Notes under the pieces: model-generated
What the model was told of the DNA's origin: nothing
The model's input: the letters and a program-made list of their open reading frames with translations, nothing else
Database searches by the model: none
Made by a program: the position numbers and the translations under genes
Source: Hormiphora californensis
Taxonomy: Eukaryota; Ctenophora; Tentaculata; Cydippida; Pleurobrachiidae
DNA length: 64,000 bases
Assembly (NCBI GenBank): GCA_020137815.1
Contig: CM035358.1
Location: 4,925,488-4,989,487 of the forward strand
Direction of reading: 5' to 3'
Part shown: one piece after another, positions 12,021 through 23,380 of the stretch
Layout of the letters: every line of letters starts with the position of its first letter
Numbering within the stretch: position 1 is the stretch's first letter

Positions 12021-12225
12021 AGTGTTGATTGGATGGGTAGTACGTATAATATTGTCAAAAATAACGCAAATGATCTATTAAAGCGGGATTAAAAGCTTCA
12101 AAAAGACTTAAAAAAGCTTCTTTTTTTTTGTTAATAATGTTAATAATGTTAATAATGTTAATAATGTTAATGTTAACATTTTAAAAATTTTCATGAAACA
12201 TTAACATTAACATGACGACCCCCCC

Positions 12226-12904
12226 TTCACTATTTGAGCTTTTAATTTTGTTGTAGCAGCTGTGACATTGCGACCCTTCTGTAATTTGTTGATTAAGACC
12301 AGTGTCAGGATTGTTGGGGGGGGGGGTCACACACCATGGTAAGAGGGGTATATCCTGGATTATTAGAGGTTATATTGGGGAATTCAATTGGATGTGAAGA
12401 GGATTGAAGAAACGGGTATTATAAACTAAACGTACGGTTCGGGTGAGGCTCGTCTATAGCTGTTATCCTTGTAAGAGCTGTATGTAGTTTTAACCTCGGA
12501 CGGAGAGACGGGCTCCTCTTTCCTTCTTACCGCTCTAAAAATACATCGTCAGAGACCAACACACACTCAAACAGACAGACTCATGACACACAAACTAACA
12601 GGGAGAGAAAATGCATCAACAATAATCCATTTCATAAAATAAACACACACAAATGCGATTTATTTCCAGTTGTTTTTTAGCCAGCAAGTAATTAATTTCA
12701 GATATATCAGTCATGGTGTGATTGCTAATTATTTCCCAAATCTCAGAACTCACATTTTGTTTGGATGTGAAAAGCAAATGCTGAAACATCGTGCTTTGAT
12801 CGCGCGCCGCGCAAAGACTTACCGCGCCCGCCCTCATTCCCAGTGTGTGTCGTCTCAAGTCTGTGTGTGATACTTTAATACCAGTCCGCAAGGTGTGCTT
12901 CTAA
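12226..12904. other. Intergenic stretch between element B and YTHDC1
   Basis: Begins with the right target-site copy of element B. An 11-nt G-tract lies near 12314. The YTHDC1 3'UTR should occupy part of this region on the minus strand. I recognise no other gene. Confidence 0.5.
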
Positions 12905-15900
12905 CTAGCCGGCGGTGACGACACTGTTTGTGATTGTCCCTATTTCTAGTGTCTCTAGGCCGGGCGAAATCAAGTGTCTATAGTTGGAGAAATGTCTATA
13001 ATCGGCGCGGCATTGTCTATGATTCGATAATTGTCTATTATAGCAATGTCTATGATTCGAAAATTGTCTATAATACCAATGTCTATGATTCAAGTGTCTA
13101 TGATTCAAGAAGTGTCTATAAAGTCCCTGGAGAGATATATCCGGTGAGGAAGAAGGGAGGTGTTGTTGTTCAGGATACCTTGCTGCACTGGATGAAGGTG
13201 AGGAGGAGGATGCGATGATGGGAAGGTGGGCTTCGGGATCCTCGCAGTTAGACCATAGAGAACACAATTCAGCCGCACATGTTGGTTCTACCTCCTGAAA
13301 TAGGGAGGGGGTTACTATCCTTCTGTTGCTTCCTCTATTTATATCTCTATCTCTATCTCTATCTCTATCTCTATCTCTATCTCTATCTCTATCTCTATCT
13401 CTATCTCTATCTCTATCTCTATCTCTACTCTCTAGACTCTCGAATCTCTCTATGAACCAATGCCTGTCTCTATCTCTATCTCTATCAGTGAGAGAGAAAA
13501 AAGCAGGGAGATAGAGCTGAGAAGTGGGACTAAGCTAAGAGGAAACTGAGAGATGAAAAGAACGAGGAAGAGGGAGGTCCATGTCCCATGAACACTACTG
13601 ACTAGTCAGTAGTCATACATTATTCAAAAGTGGGCTGAAGGAGACAGCACGCAGTCTGAACATGTAAAGTTGTCTCTCTTACCTGTCCATCTCTGCTTAT
13701 CTTGACTTGTTTGTATTCGTTCCATCTGTTCTTCAAATGAGCTGTTTTGGTGAACTCGAGTGCAGTCCTGGGAGAGAAAGTGGTTACTGATAAAGTGGTT
13801 ACTGATAAAGTGGTTACTGATAAAGTGGTTACTGGGAAAGAACGACAGAAAGAGAGAGGGGGAGGTATATAGATAGATAGACGGTCTAGACAAGTCTAGA
13901 CATGTGTGGATGTTAGATCATGATACAGGTTAACATGGTTGAAACAAGTAACGGTTCCCATCAACTATGTGCACGTGGGTAAAATGAGAGAGAGGGGAAG
14001 AGAGAGGGAAGAGAGAGGGAAGAGAGAGGGAAGAGAGAGGGAAGAGAGAGGGAAGAGAGGGGGAAGAGAGGGGGAAGAGAGAGGGAAGAGAGAGGGGAAG
14101 AGAGACAAGAATGGAGAAAGTAAAGCTTGGTTAAGTGGGCAATATCTCAACTACTATAGATCATATAAGTGGCAGCTTCCTAGTTCTCCCGTAGTAACCA
14201 TGGAGAAAAGGGGGAACACCTAACCAACAAGATCATTTCACTTCAAGAGTTTATTTCTTTTGCTTCTTGTTTGACTTGGAGTTAACATTAATTTTGGTAA
14301 TTTAACAACAATGATTCCAATTCTAGTTACTACCGATGGCTATGATGATAACTATCATATTCATCCTCATCCCACTGGCTGTAGGCAACGACCAGCAGCT
14401 CCACCAAGTGACAATACGTAACGCTACAGCTAGCTCATCATACGGTATTTACCCTCCAAACTTTGCCATTGATGGTTCAGAATCAACATTTTATCACTCT
14501 TTGGAAAGCAGTGAATCCGAGTGGTTAAAACTGGAGCTGGAAACTAACAGCACGGATATTATCCGGCAAGTTGTCATTATTAACAGGTAAACATATCAGT
14601 TGTTATGTTCTAACCCCCCTTTTTTACTGGGTGCGGTGAGAGAGGCAACTTATTCGGTACTTTAGCCAATCAACTATTTTTTGGTAAGGGGAGTATACAC
14701 TGAAAATATCAAACAAATCCAAACAAAAACTACATTTCGCAGGCGAGAATATAGTTCAAGTATCCGTGACCGACTGCTTGGAACAACAATCATCCTCCTT
14801 GGCACAACAACCAATACAACATGTGGGAATATAACAGAAGTCCCCTCAGACTGGATCTCAACAGTGGAGTGCCCTCCTACTGAAGCTGTTGATGGAGTGC
14901 TCCTACTAGACGAGGTTCCTTTATCAGAAAAAATGATTGAGATGAATATTGCAGAAGTAATGGTGTATGCAGAAACAGCGGAAACAGGTAGGTGGATTGT
15001 AAATTAGAAACGTTATTAGTGTTACATCGACAAATAATACTTATTCTTCTCCCCATGGACGCAAATGTTTAATTAAACAAGACTGCACTGACCACTAAAT
15101 TCCATTCAAGACCAGTATATTCCAATATCCTCACAGTTAAAATAATTTTAATAAAATATGGCACCCTCCCAAGTCCCAGGTTGTCCTAATTTGGTTATTG
15201 ATGGTTCAACCAGCGACACATGGAGCGGTGAAGAAGGAGACGTGGTAACTATAACGTGCCAAAAGAAACATGTTGTAATAGGAAGTGCAGTGATAACATG
15301 TCTAGAATCGGGGAAAACTCCAGAATGGAGTAGTGAGGCTCCTAGTTGCATGAAAACAGGTAATAAACAGGTTAAGTAACGCCAGAAATTTTATCGGTTA
15401 AGTTATTTGATAATCTGTTATGTTAGTCCGAATTTTGTTGAACCATGTACTGTAATGTGAGCTTCGTGTTGTACTAAAGTAAAGGGACTTTAGTACAACA
15501 CAGCCCTTCGTTTGTTGTTGTTGTTTGTTCAAATCTAGAAAGGGGATAATATTGGGCGGTGTGTCCCAGTGTACTCACAAACTGGTGTTGTTGCGATATA
15601 ATAATTCCTTTTAAGGAGTTTGTTTTTCAAATTATTTCCAAAAGGAATAATTGTCCCACATGACAGGCAAATGTTTTCAAATTTTACGCAACCGACAACT
15701 TTTTCATATCAGTCACAGACCGACATGACAGGCAACATCTGACGATGTACAACACCGATCACACCGACATCAACCATTAACTAACTAACTAATTAAACAT
15801 TACTAACTTGTCAAGCCACTGAATTTTGAAGTAGTTAGGGAGGAGTCGTAGGACAGGTGTGCTGCCCACTACCCAGTGAACATCACCCTTGTTGGGGCGG

Positions 15901-18446
15901 GGCATGGACATCATTCGTGCTACACCCTGGAAAATGTGTTGACGTTGAGTGTTGACGCTAGATCTAAAATGAAGCTCCGATATAAAAAGGTGAGGTGAGT
16001 TCAGAGTTATACAGATCGATCACCTCTCGTATTTCCCCTAAGGCCTAATTCCCCACTAACTCAGCAGTCAGCTCTCCCCTAATCCCCCACCAACCCCTAT
16101 TAGATCCCCACTAACCCCCTGCATTTCTCTTTCATAACCAACCTGGAAAGCGCCGCTTTCTCGAACACTAAAGATCAGGATAACGTGTTTGGTGTGTCTG
16201 AATGCTTCAACTAACATCGTCTCATTTCGTCGGGGAGTTGCCCACACACTCTGCAAGATAGGGAAATTAGGACTATTGTTCCTATAAGAAGAGAGTTGGA
16301 CAAGTGAAAATCATTTGACATTTGAAATTTGAACTGAATATTTCTGGTGCAAAGAATGAAAATATGTGTGTAACTTGATATTGCATGAAATGTAATCCGT
16401 TTTTATTTCACTGCCAACAATTGTTTTAAAACTTCTAGTGACAATCAGAAATTAAAAAAAAACTCCTCCCGTAGAAGTGTCAAATAATGTTAGTTCTCTG
16501 TTTTTCATTTCTCATTTAGCCCACATACAAATAGGAACTGTGATGCAACGGGAAACTTTGAAAATCCACTACTGATACATTTCTGAAACAACTCACTATT
16601 TTCCATCCGAAACGGTCCCATCAAGTACAAACCCTCGATTAAATAGTACATACTCTCAACAGTATCTGGCTTTTTAGCTAGCACAACACCACTCAAAACT
16701 TCACAAATCTGATGAACTTTCGTCAGTAAAATCCGCTGAATCTCCGAGTGAAGTGCTGGGTTTTTGCCAAGTTTTACTACACACTGAACCACAACCTTCT
16801 TTTCCGTTCTGGGTGCTAGTGAAATATTGATCCCTGTTATTGGGCTTGATACAACATCATCTTCCTCATTTTGTTTTTCCCCTGGACCAGCAACAACCCG
16901 ATTGGTTGTCATGACAGTTAGAAAATCCAATAAAACCTCAGCCAGACTGATCAAATGTTTGGAGTTGGTTTCCGTTAGTTGGATCTTCCGGAATGCCCTG
17001 CAGCACTTCTCCAGAGCTGCCCCAAATGGGACCCAGAAAGATGTCAGGTTGTTGGAGCATATCCTTCAGGTGAATCACAAGGTCTTCAGTTGATGCTGCA
17101 AGGGTGCTCGTATCCAGGTTGGGCAGGGACAGAAAGTGAGATGTTGATCGGAGGAAAGTGAGGGCTGTGTCAGTTAGATTGATGTGATGGGGTGTTACAA
17201 TCATTGGGGAAGGGGTGGATGAGGAGGAGGATTCTTGGGAGGATGACGTCACACGGAGTGCTGCTGTTTTGTGGAGAAGTTGGAGTCGCTGGACCTCCAA
17301 CCATCTGATATATTTCTCGTCCCGGTGAGTGCGGTGCTCCCACGCTTGGGAGACTGATTTAACCCATAGTTTGAGGGGAATCTCGGGTGGTTTGGAGCGG
17401 ATAATGGCGATTGAGATTGCTAGTTTCATTGTGTTTAACTGCCATTCGGCCATGTCTTGCTACTAAGTGAGGTGTGTGTGTGAGCGTGGGAGGAAAAGAG
17501 AGATGTACATGCGACAACAACAAAACAATAACCAACACAATACATGTATTGTGTTTGTTGCTGTTTTTGCTTTGACCACATGTGATTAAAAAAGGGCATG
17601 GCATGACAGGACAAAGCAAAATGGCTAACTTTATCTTCTTAAATACTCTCCGATGAGCCTTTTTTTAAAAAGCACAAAAAATAATAAGTTACTCACCTTC
17701 TCCATGGAGATGTCAACGTTGTCCTGATTGTTACTTTTAATAACAAAGTATCGGGCATCCAGGTTGTGCCAGTCCGGTTTAGATACTGAAATATAGGGTT
17801 TTGTAATATTAGAGGCGGGGTGTTAGGAGTTGTAGTTGGACTGAATTCGATGTTGAAAGAGTGCACATTGAAGTTAGAGCAATAAATACAATAGAGTATT
17901 ATTTTCACAAACGTGAAAATGATTTTATAGACACTAAACAAGTTTTTCTTACATCGTTTGGAGATTGAAGCAGTGCTGGATAGATCACTGGCATAGCTGT
18001 TAGATCGAGATCTACTGTGTCCTGGTGCGAGGATCTTCTTACGCCCTTTATCCGTCGTTTCTTGGTCTGTACGAAAAAGTATGTCTGGATAAAGTTCAGG
18101 TTAATGTTGATAACAGAAAGTAGATGAGCTTTAGTTGGCTACTCTAATATGGGGGGAGGGGGCTCTAATTTTTATCATTGTTCATTTTGGATCAAAAATG
18201 GATCAAACACATCTATAGATCACATCAATCAGTTATACCCCACAAAACTATAACACCTCTCTCTATACCTCTCTGACCTGAAGATTCTCCGATAATATCA
18301 TCACCAAGAATATCATCCAGAACCATCTCGGAGTTGGTGTTAACAATATCATTGTCATCGTGCTCAGGATCCATCTCATTATCCTCTTCGTTGACTTCCT
18401 CCTTGACTACAGGCTCCTCCTCTGATTTCATCTCCGTATCTGACAT
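12905..18446 (-). CDS. YTHDC1: YTH-domain m6A reader, YTHDC1-like
   Basis: Seven exons join in phase to 357 residues: 18446-18278, 18066-17953, 17785-17697, 16250-16143, 15926-15808, 13767-13683 and 13294-12905. Exon 1 starts MSDTEMKSEEEP and is acidic; exon 2 has a short SRSRSNSYAS tract; exons 3-7 encode the YTH domain (ARYFVIKSNNQDNVDISMEK, VWATP, VILIFSVRESGAFQG, VHWVVG, YFKIQWLDK, LEFTKTAHLKNRWNEYKQVK, CAAELCSLW). The aromatic cage Trp residues of VWATP and VHWVV are present, so N6-methyladenosine binding is likely kept. Family members act in the nucleus on splicing and RNA export. The protein is about half the human length; the C-terminal exon is Ser/Pro-rich, then a run of YRH/NHRH repeats. 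Intron 3 contains MEI4 and intron 5 contains a lectin gene. Its start faces PMS1. Confidence 0.92.
13335..13427. repeat. (TATCTC)n hexanucleotide array
   Basis: About 15 copies of the 6-bp unit TATCTC in the last YTHDC1 intron. Two other short arrays lie close by: four 16-bp units with AAAGTGGTTACTGAT at 13783-13836 and an 11-bp GGAAGAGAGAG array at 13993-14104. Confidence 0.9.
14336..15379 (+). CDS. Secreted discoidin/F-type-lectin-like protein with a sushi domain
   Basis: Three exons, 14336-14586, 14743-14987 and 15180-15379, join in phase to 231 residues ending TGNKQVK. An alternative donor at 15359 could extend the gene, but no further exon was found. Residues 1-17 (MAMMITIIFILIPLAVG) are a signal peptide. 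Residues about 20-165 look like a discoidin or fucolectin-type jelly roll: NATASSSYG, NFAIDGSESTFYHS, EWLKLELE, and later IAEVMVYAETAE. Residues about 168-225 form one CCP/sushi module with four cysteines (GCPNLVIDGS, VVTITCQ, AVITCLES, APSCMK). Such proteins bind glycans or partners outside the cell. The whole gene lies in YTHDC1 intron 5, on the opposite strand. The lectin call rests on fold-like motifs; the sugar-binding residues are not confirmed. Confidence 0.75.
15466..15501. other. Perfect 15-bp hairpin
   Basis: GTGTTGTACTAAAGT and its exact complement are separated by AAAGGG, about 90 bp after the lectin stop and within YTHDC1 intron 5. No T-run follows. It could act in the RNA of either gene or be a short MITE tip. 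Confidence 0.6.
16505..17453 (-). CDS. MEI4: MEI4 meiotic double-strand-break protein, one frame break
   Basis: An intronless frame inside YTHDC1 intron 3, same strand. The N-terminus MAEWQLNTMKLAISIAIIRS matches the conserved first helix of MEI4, which in mammals contacts REC114. A Ser-rich linker and a C-terminal helical (HEAT-like) region follow, ending FPVASQFLFVCGLNEK. MEI4 with REC114 and IHO1 promotes SPO11 break formation on meiotic chromosome axes. The reading frame changes near 17042: residues up to LKDMLQQPD are in one frame, and FWVPFGAALEKCCRAF through LAEVLLDFLTV to the stop are in the next, consistent with one extra base. No intron fits there. The vertebrate gene has introns, so an intronless copy here may be an old retrocopy. 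The frame break may be an assembly error, as both sides look well conserved. Confidence 0.8.
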
Positions 18447-19017
18447 GCTGCTACTACTGAGCGAGGTGATGATGATTATATCCCATGTAATGGGGAGTGG
18501 GGACGGGGATAAGGGATCCGTTTGGACAAGCTCAATGGGGAAATTTGACAGCTCGGCACAGGCTACGCAAGTAAAACGCGGACAAAAATATTGCAAAATT
18601 GAAACATTTTCAATTTAAACGCATTGCCGGCCACACTTTCATATTGTAGCACTTGACCAAGCAGGGTCAAGAGTCAAGTCAAGCCAGAAATGGTTCAAAA
18701 GGACACTGGACAAGGTTTGTGAAATGCCGCGATTTAAAAAAAAAGGTCAAGTGAAAAAAACCCAGAAAAACTGTTTTGGGTTTTTTAATTGAAATTAAAG
18801 CGCGCATCAAAATGCATCGTAAATGAGTTAAATTTTCGCGCGCTACATTTATAATGACATTTGGCGCTGTACTTTAAAATGTGAAGAAACGTCGGGACGC
18901 GGATTTTTTCTTGTTTCTCGTTTTTTTCTTTTTTGTGTCTCTTTTCTCCTTTTTGTCGTTTTAAACTCTCCCTTTGGCTTCTCTGGACCTCTGACTGAGG
19001 CAGAAAGTACTTCAGCT
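18447..19017. promoter_or_regulatory. Divergent promoter between YTHDC1 and PMS1
   Basis: 571 bp separate the two start codons, so both 5'UTRs and promoters share this stretch. It contains CACTTGACC near 18650 and its inverted copy GGTCAAGTG near 18755. No TATA box is convincing. The promoter role is inferred from layout. Confidence 0.6.
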
Positions 19018-22000
19018 ATGCAGAAACTCGATGGAGATACCATTAAGTCGGTATGTAGCGGCCAGGTGATTACATCTCCATTTTCCATCGTCAAAGAGCT
19101 CCTAGAAAACGCTCTGGATGCTCGTTCTACCATCGTTGATATTCGGCTGGTGAGTGGAGCGATGGGTAATAGTCAATAGTGATATGTATACATACTTAAA
19201 GTTAAAGCACCGATTTTATCAACATTTCCGATGTTATGTAAATTGTAATTGAAAATGTAATGCCAAGAGACCCGTGCCTGATTTTGTTTACAAGCTCTTT
19301 TTCTTTTATTTTATTAAAAAAACCGTCGGGGCGCGGGGAAGGAATGTCCTAATTTATATTTCTTAGGAGAAATACGGCCTCGAAAAGATAGAAGTACGAG
19401 ATAACGGCAGTGGAATACCTCTTGATGATAGACACACAGTTGCCCTACCCCACTTTACATCCAAACTGAGGACATTTAACCAGATCAGCGAAGTCCCAAC
19501 ATACGGGTTCCGGGGCGAGGCGGTGGCAGCAATTTGTGCGGTAGCAAACCTTCAAATGACTACTAAAACGGATACCGATAATCTAGGTAATTGTAGGTGG
19601 AACTAGATGGCTACTTCAGACTAGAGTACCCGTTTGCTGGGAACCCGTGACCTGGTTAATGATAATTTATCCTCATATAACCGGTGACATTTGTGTTTGA
19701 TTTTTAAAAGATAACCGCGCATGTGAAATTAATCAATTTTGATGCGCATACCACACGTTAACATGTGATGTGACGCGCAAAAACATTCCGTGCACGAAAA
19801 AGGGGGGGGAGTGACAACTTCAAAAAATCCGACTTTACTATCATACACATTGGGTTTTTGAAAAACGGCCATTACAATTTTGGCGAGGCGGGTAAATCAT
19901 TTACTGTAGCGCGCGAATTTCCCCAAAAAGCGCTGCTTCTTTACGCCGCGCGCGGAACCTAAAATTACGCGCGCAGTGTAAAATTTTAAAATTCATTGAA
20001 AATTTCCTCTCGTTCGCGTTTTATGTCGCCAAAAAAAAGTCGACGAAAAATTCCAAATTCGTGAATTATAAGAACTCCGGTCAGTTCTCATCTTGCCAAT
20101 TCGTTTTCCGGGAACCCCTGGCCAAAGGACATTAAAATTCACATAACGACCAAGTTTCATATCGATTGGATAAGATTTTGGGTGGCTACGGTGAAAAATA
20201 TCGTATTTTTGGCATTTTTAACTTTCCCGACGCGATTTACGACCCTTCAACATTGAGTTACGGGAAATCGCTATCAAGTAAAATGAAGTTCAAACGATTC
20301 TCTTTCCCCACTATTGCGTTAGTTTTTTGATTTAGAGCCGTTTTCAGGGTCTTAAAAGCGTTTGAAAAATGTAAGTATTTTTGGCGCAATGACGTCACCC
20401 CGTGACGTCACTGTTGTAAAGATCGGATCAAAAATCTGAGCCCGTACTTACACCCGCCTTGGTCCAAAGTACCAGTGTACAAATTTTCAGGGGTCTAGCT
20501 CAAAAACTGTAGGAGGAGTAGGGAGAAAACAATTATCGGACTAACATTTTGGAAATTATTATATGGATTGATATTACCCCTTCAAAGATAGGGGATGGCA
20601 CTCGACCGATTACGAACAAATTATTCTTCCTTGGTTACGAAGTCACCCATATACCGGGACGCTCACGCAGAGGGGCAATTTCATAATTCATTACCAATTC
20701 TCCACCCCAATTCCCTCAGCTAGAACGTACAAGTTTGACCCATCCGGGACTATGAGTGAGGTTGGTGTGAGTCACAATGCTACAGGCACTGTCTTCGTTG
20801 TAACTGACCTCTTTGGAAAGATACCCGTGCGGAAAAGTTACTATCAGGTAGATCAGTTGGTTAAAACATTCCATTCTCTTGTTTTACGATTTATTTACGG
20901 CACCCCACTCCAAATAGAAAGTACCTCATAGGATCAAGGATCCCTCTCCCTAGTGCCCGATGTCCAGCCGTTGATAACAATATATCTCCCATGCAGGGTA
21001 AAAAAGGAAAAGACCAATTGTCCCTAGTGGAGACATTTCTCCGTGGTACGGCCCTTTCCAAACCGTCAGTTCGTCTGATACTCCGACACGATAAGCACGT
21101 GATTTGGCAACATACATCGTCCCGGGATCTCCGTGGGGCGGTGGTGTCTGTCTGGGGCAGTGTGGGAGATATGGTGGAGATTGTTGTTAAAGACAGGTGA
21201 GCAGGGGAATAGGGGGAGGAGAAGATATGTTAGGAAAATGGGGATGATATATAAATAGAGCGAAGGGCCCTTCCGTCGAGGGGGGGGGGGGTCGCGATTT
21301 TGTTTAGTAAATGTGCTGTTGTATTTATTATTACCTTATGGCTTATACATCCATTCCTTTCTCTCTCGTCAGGACCTACGCAGTAGATGGATACCTCTCT
21401 CCAACCCGGACCCACGCCCGAAATACGCCCTACACGATAGTTAATAACAGAGTTGTCAAGTTCAAAGCCTTGGAGAAGCTCCTTAGGTTCATTTGGGGAG
21501 GGCCAAACCCATTGGGTGTCCTAAGGTAGGAACATCTAACCGAACCTGACCAGCTCAAGAAAGCAGGGTCTGATGGCTTTAGACAATAGTCACATTGATA
21601 CAGCATTTACTGAGTCCTATTGAATACAATCCAGTATGTACAATAATATGCTGTATTGTGTATTTACACTGTCATATATCTTACTAAATTCCACCTCTCC
21701 TCTCTATTCCAGGTTCCATATAGACCCTGGATTGGTCGATGTAAACGTTGAAGTAGATAAATCTATTGTCTACATCCAGAAGGAAAGAGAAATTCTTGAG
21801 CGAGTTGAGAAGTGTGTCAGAGAGATGGTGGGGAAACCATCATCCGCTGCTGGAACCGATCGAGTTCAGACTACAAAACCACAAACCAGCCAACAACCAA
21901 CTACTGCTCCCTTAGCCCCTGCTACGCAACCTCACCGTGTAACTCCGTCGACTGAAGAACAGGAGTCACCATCACCACCTCCTCTTGAGAGAATAGAGTT

Positions 22001-23212
22001 CATTGAACCAACCAACTTGGGGAACAAACATGGTGATAGAGCCAAGTATTTCTCTCCTGAGTCTCCCGACCACTCCTCTCCAGAGGGGAAGTCTCAAAAC
22101 TTGGAATCTGATTTGTCGCTATGGGAACAGCTGGAGGAGGACCTAACTAAAGATGATGTGGAACTGTTCAGTCCCGTTGAAGTTGTTCAGCCTAAACAAA
22201 AACCTTTCTCCTCCCTCTCCTCACCCCCTCGGCAGCTACTCACAATCTCTCCTAACTACTAAACCTCCCACCTCTAAACGCCCTATCCACAAGTCGGCCT
22301 AAATCCCTCAAGGTCGACCCCCTCTAAATCATCCTCCTTCCTAGTGTCCTGGTCTAAAGGGAAACCAACCATCAAATCACCGGAGTTGCAGTTGCCACGG
22401 AAACGCGACAAGAGTATATCACCGGGAACACCCCCGGAAAAACGTCGTAAAGTGGCCGGGGAGAAGATCCGGACTCTAAATTGGATACCCATTACATCAA
22501 ACAATCCTGCTTGTTCCCGGTTGAAAAACAGGAAACATTTTACCCAAGAGCGTACAAAATTTCCAACCAAGATCCCAAAACCACCACCTCCCCAGATACC
22601 CTCCCCAAATTTAGAGCAGCTAAAAACAGGGTGGACAGTAGTTTCACGTGATTCCATCCACTGTGTTTCAACCCACACAGAGCTCAGGAAGTGAATCTAT
22701 ACCACAAGCTTCTCAATTCGCACACCCTCAAAATCGGGCCGACTGCCAGGAACTGGGAACTTCGAGCAGGAGATATCGGTCATTCTACCATGATATTCCT
22801 ACTATCACTACCGAGATCACATGACGAGATCACATGCCAATCCCACGTGGTACACCCTGGCATTACAATTAACGGGATCAGGATTGTGTACGAGAATGAT
22901 GGGTTGTTTAGGGTGGTTGGTGTTTGTGATGAGGTGGAAGAGTTTGGGAAGAGTGACGTCATAGAGACTCTCCAACTCGTTGCCAAGCAACCAAATGAGG
23001 TTGTTGAGTCGACCCAAGGTTTGAGCGGTTTCGAGGCGGTGAGGTGTGATAAAGTGAGGGGGTATTTGAGGCAGAGAGCTGTTAGGATGAGCAGGGCCTT
23101 TGCAGCTTTCGATGTAACACAAGTTGATGTTTTTGATTTATATACGAATTGTACGGATAAGGTTTGTCTGTGTGATAAACCGGTTAAAAAGACGATTTTT
23201 AGAGCTAGTTGA
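19018..23212 (+). CDS. PMS1: MutL-family mismatch-repair protein PMS1, with frame breaks
   Basis: Exons 19018-19149, 19367-19586, 20720-20847, 20997-21196, 21373-21525 and 21713-23212. The N-terminal GHKL ATPase is complete in motif: IVKELLENALDA (motif I with Glu and Asn), IEVRDNGSGI (motif II), TYGFRGEA (motif III), GTVFVVTDLFGKIPVRK (motif IV). The transducer domain follows (TYAVDGYL, VDVNVEVDKS). The last exon carries a Pro/Ser-rich linker and a MutL C-terminal dimerisation domain (FNPHRAQE, GITINGIRIVYENDG, ECRP-like region, RQRAVRMSRAF). The endonuclease motif DQHAxDE is not seen, as expected for PMS1 rather than PMS2. Within the last exon the frame changes several times: stops at 22260 and 22275, then shifts about 22200-22350 and again about 22640-22690. 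The starts and splice phases of exons 1-6 are consistent. It is either assembly indels or a decaying 3' exon. Confidence 0.85.
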
Positions 23213-23380
23213 GACTATTTTATAACTTTTTATAGAATTTTGAATTCATTTTTAAACTCTTTGTTAAACTATGCTGTGTCTTGAGTCAAGTGCAAGTGTG
23301 TGCATTGTGTATGCACTATGCAGTGTGCTGTTCAAAAGTTGTACAAAGCTAATATTCCAATTATTTTCAAGTAGCAAGAG

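Larger units (their letters stand above)
5875..12225. mobile_element. 6.35-kb composite non-autonomous transposon (element B)
   Basis: Both borders are unambiguous. Left: TTCACTAT (5867-5874), then GGGGGGGTCGTCATGTTAAT. Right: the inverted end ATTAACATGACGACCCCCCC, then TTCACTAT (12226-12233). Subterminal modules are GTTAAT-type repeats followed by their inverted copies (5887-5970 and about 12130-12210). The interior is two large inverted repeats in series (6008-10583 and 10746-11902), a nested element (6178-7220) and a pogo-like terminus near 11960-12020. No frame longer than about 85 codons exists and no transposase is present, so mobility would need proteins in trans. The 8-bp duplication is of hAT length; class assignment is inference. 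Confidence 0.88.
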
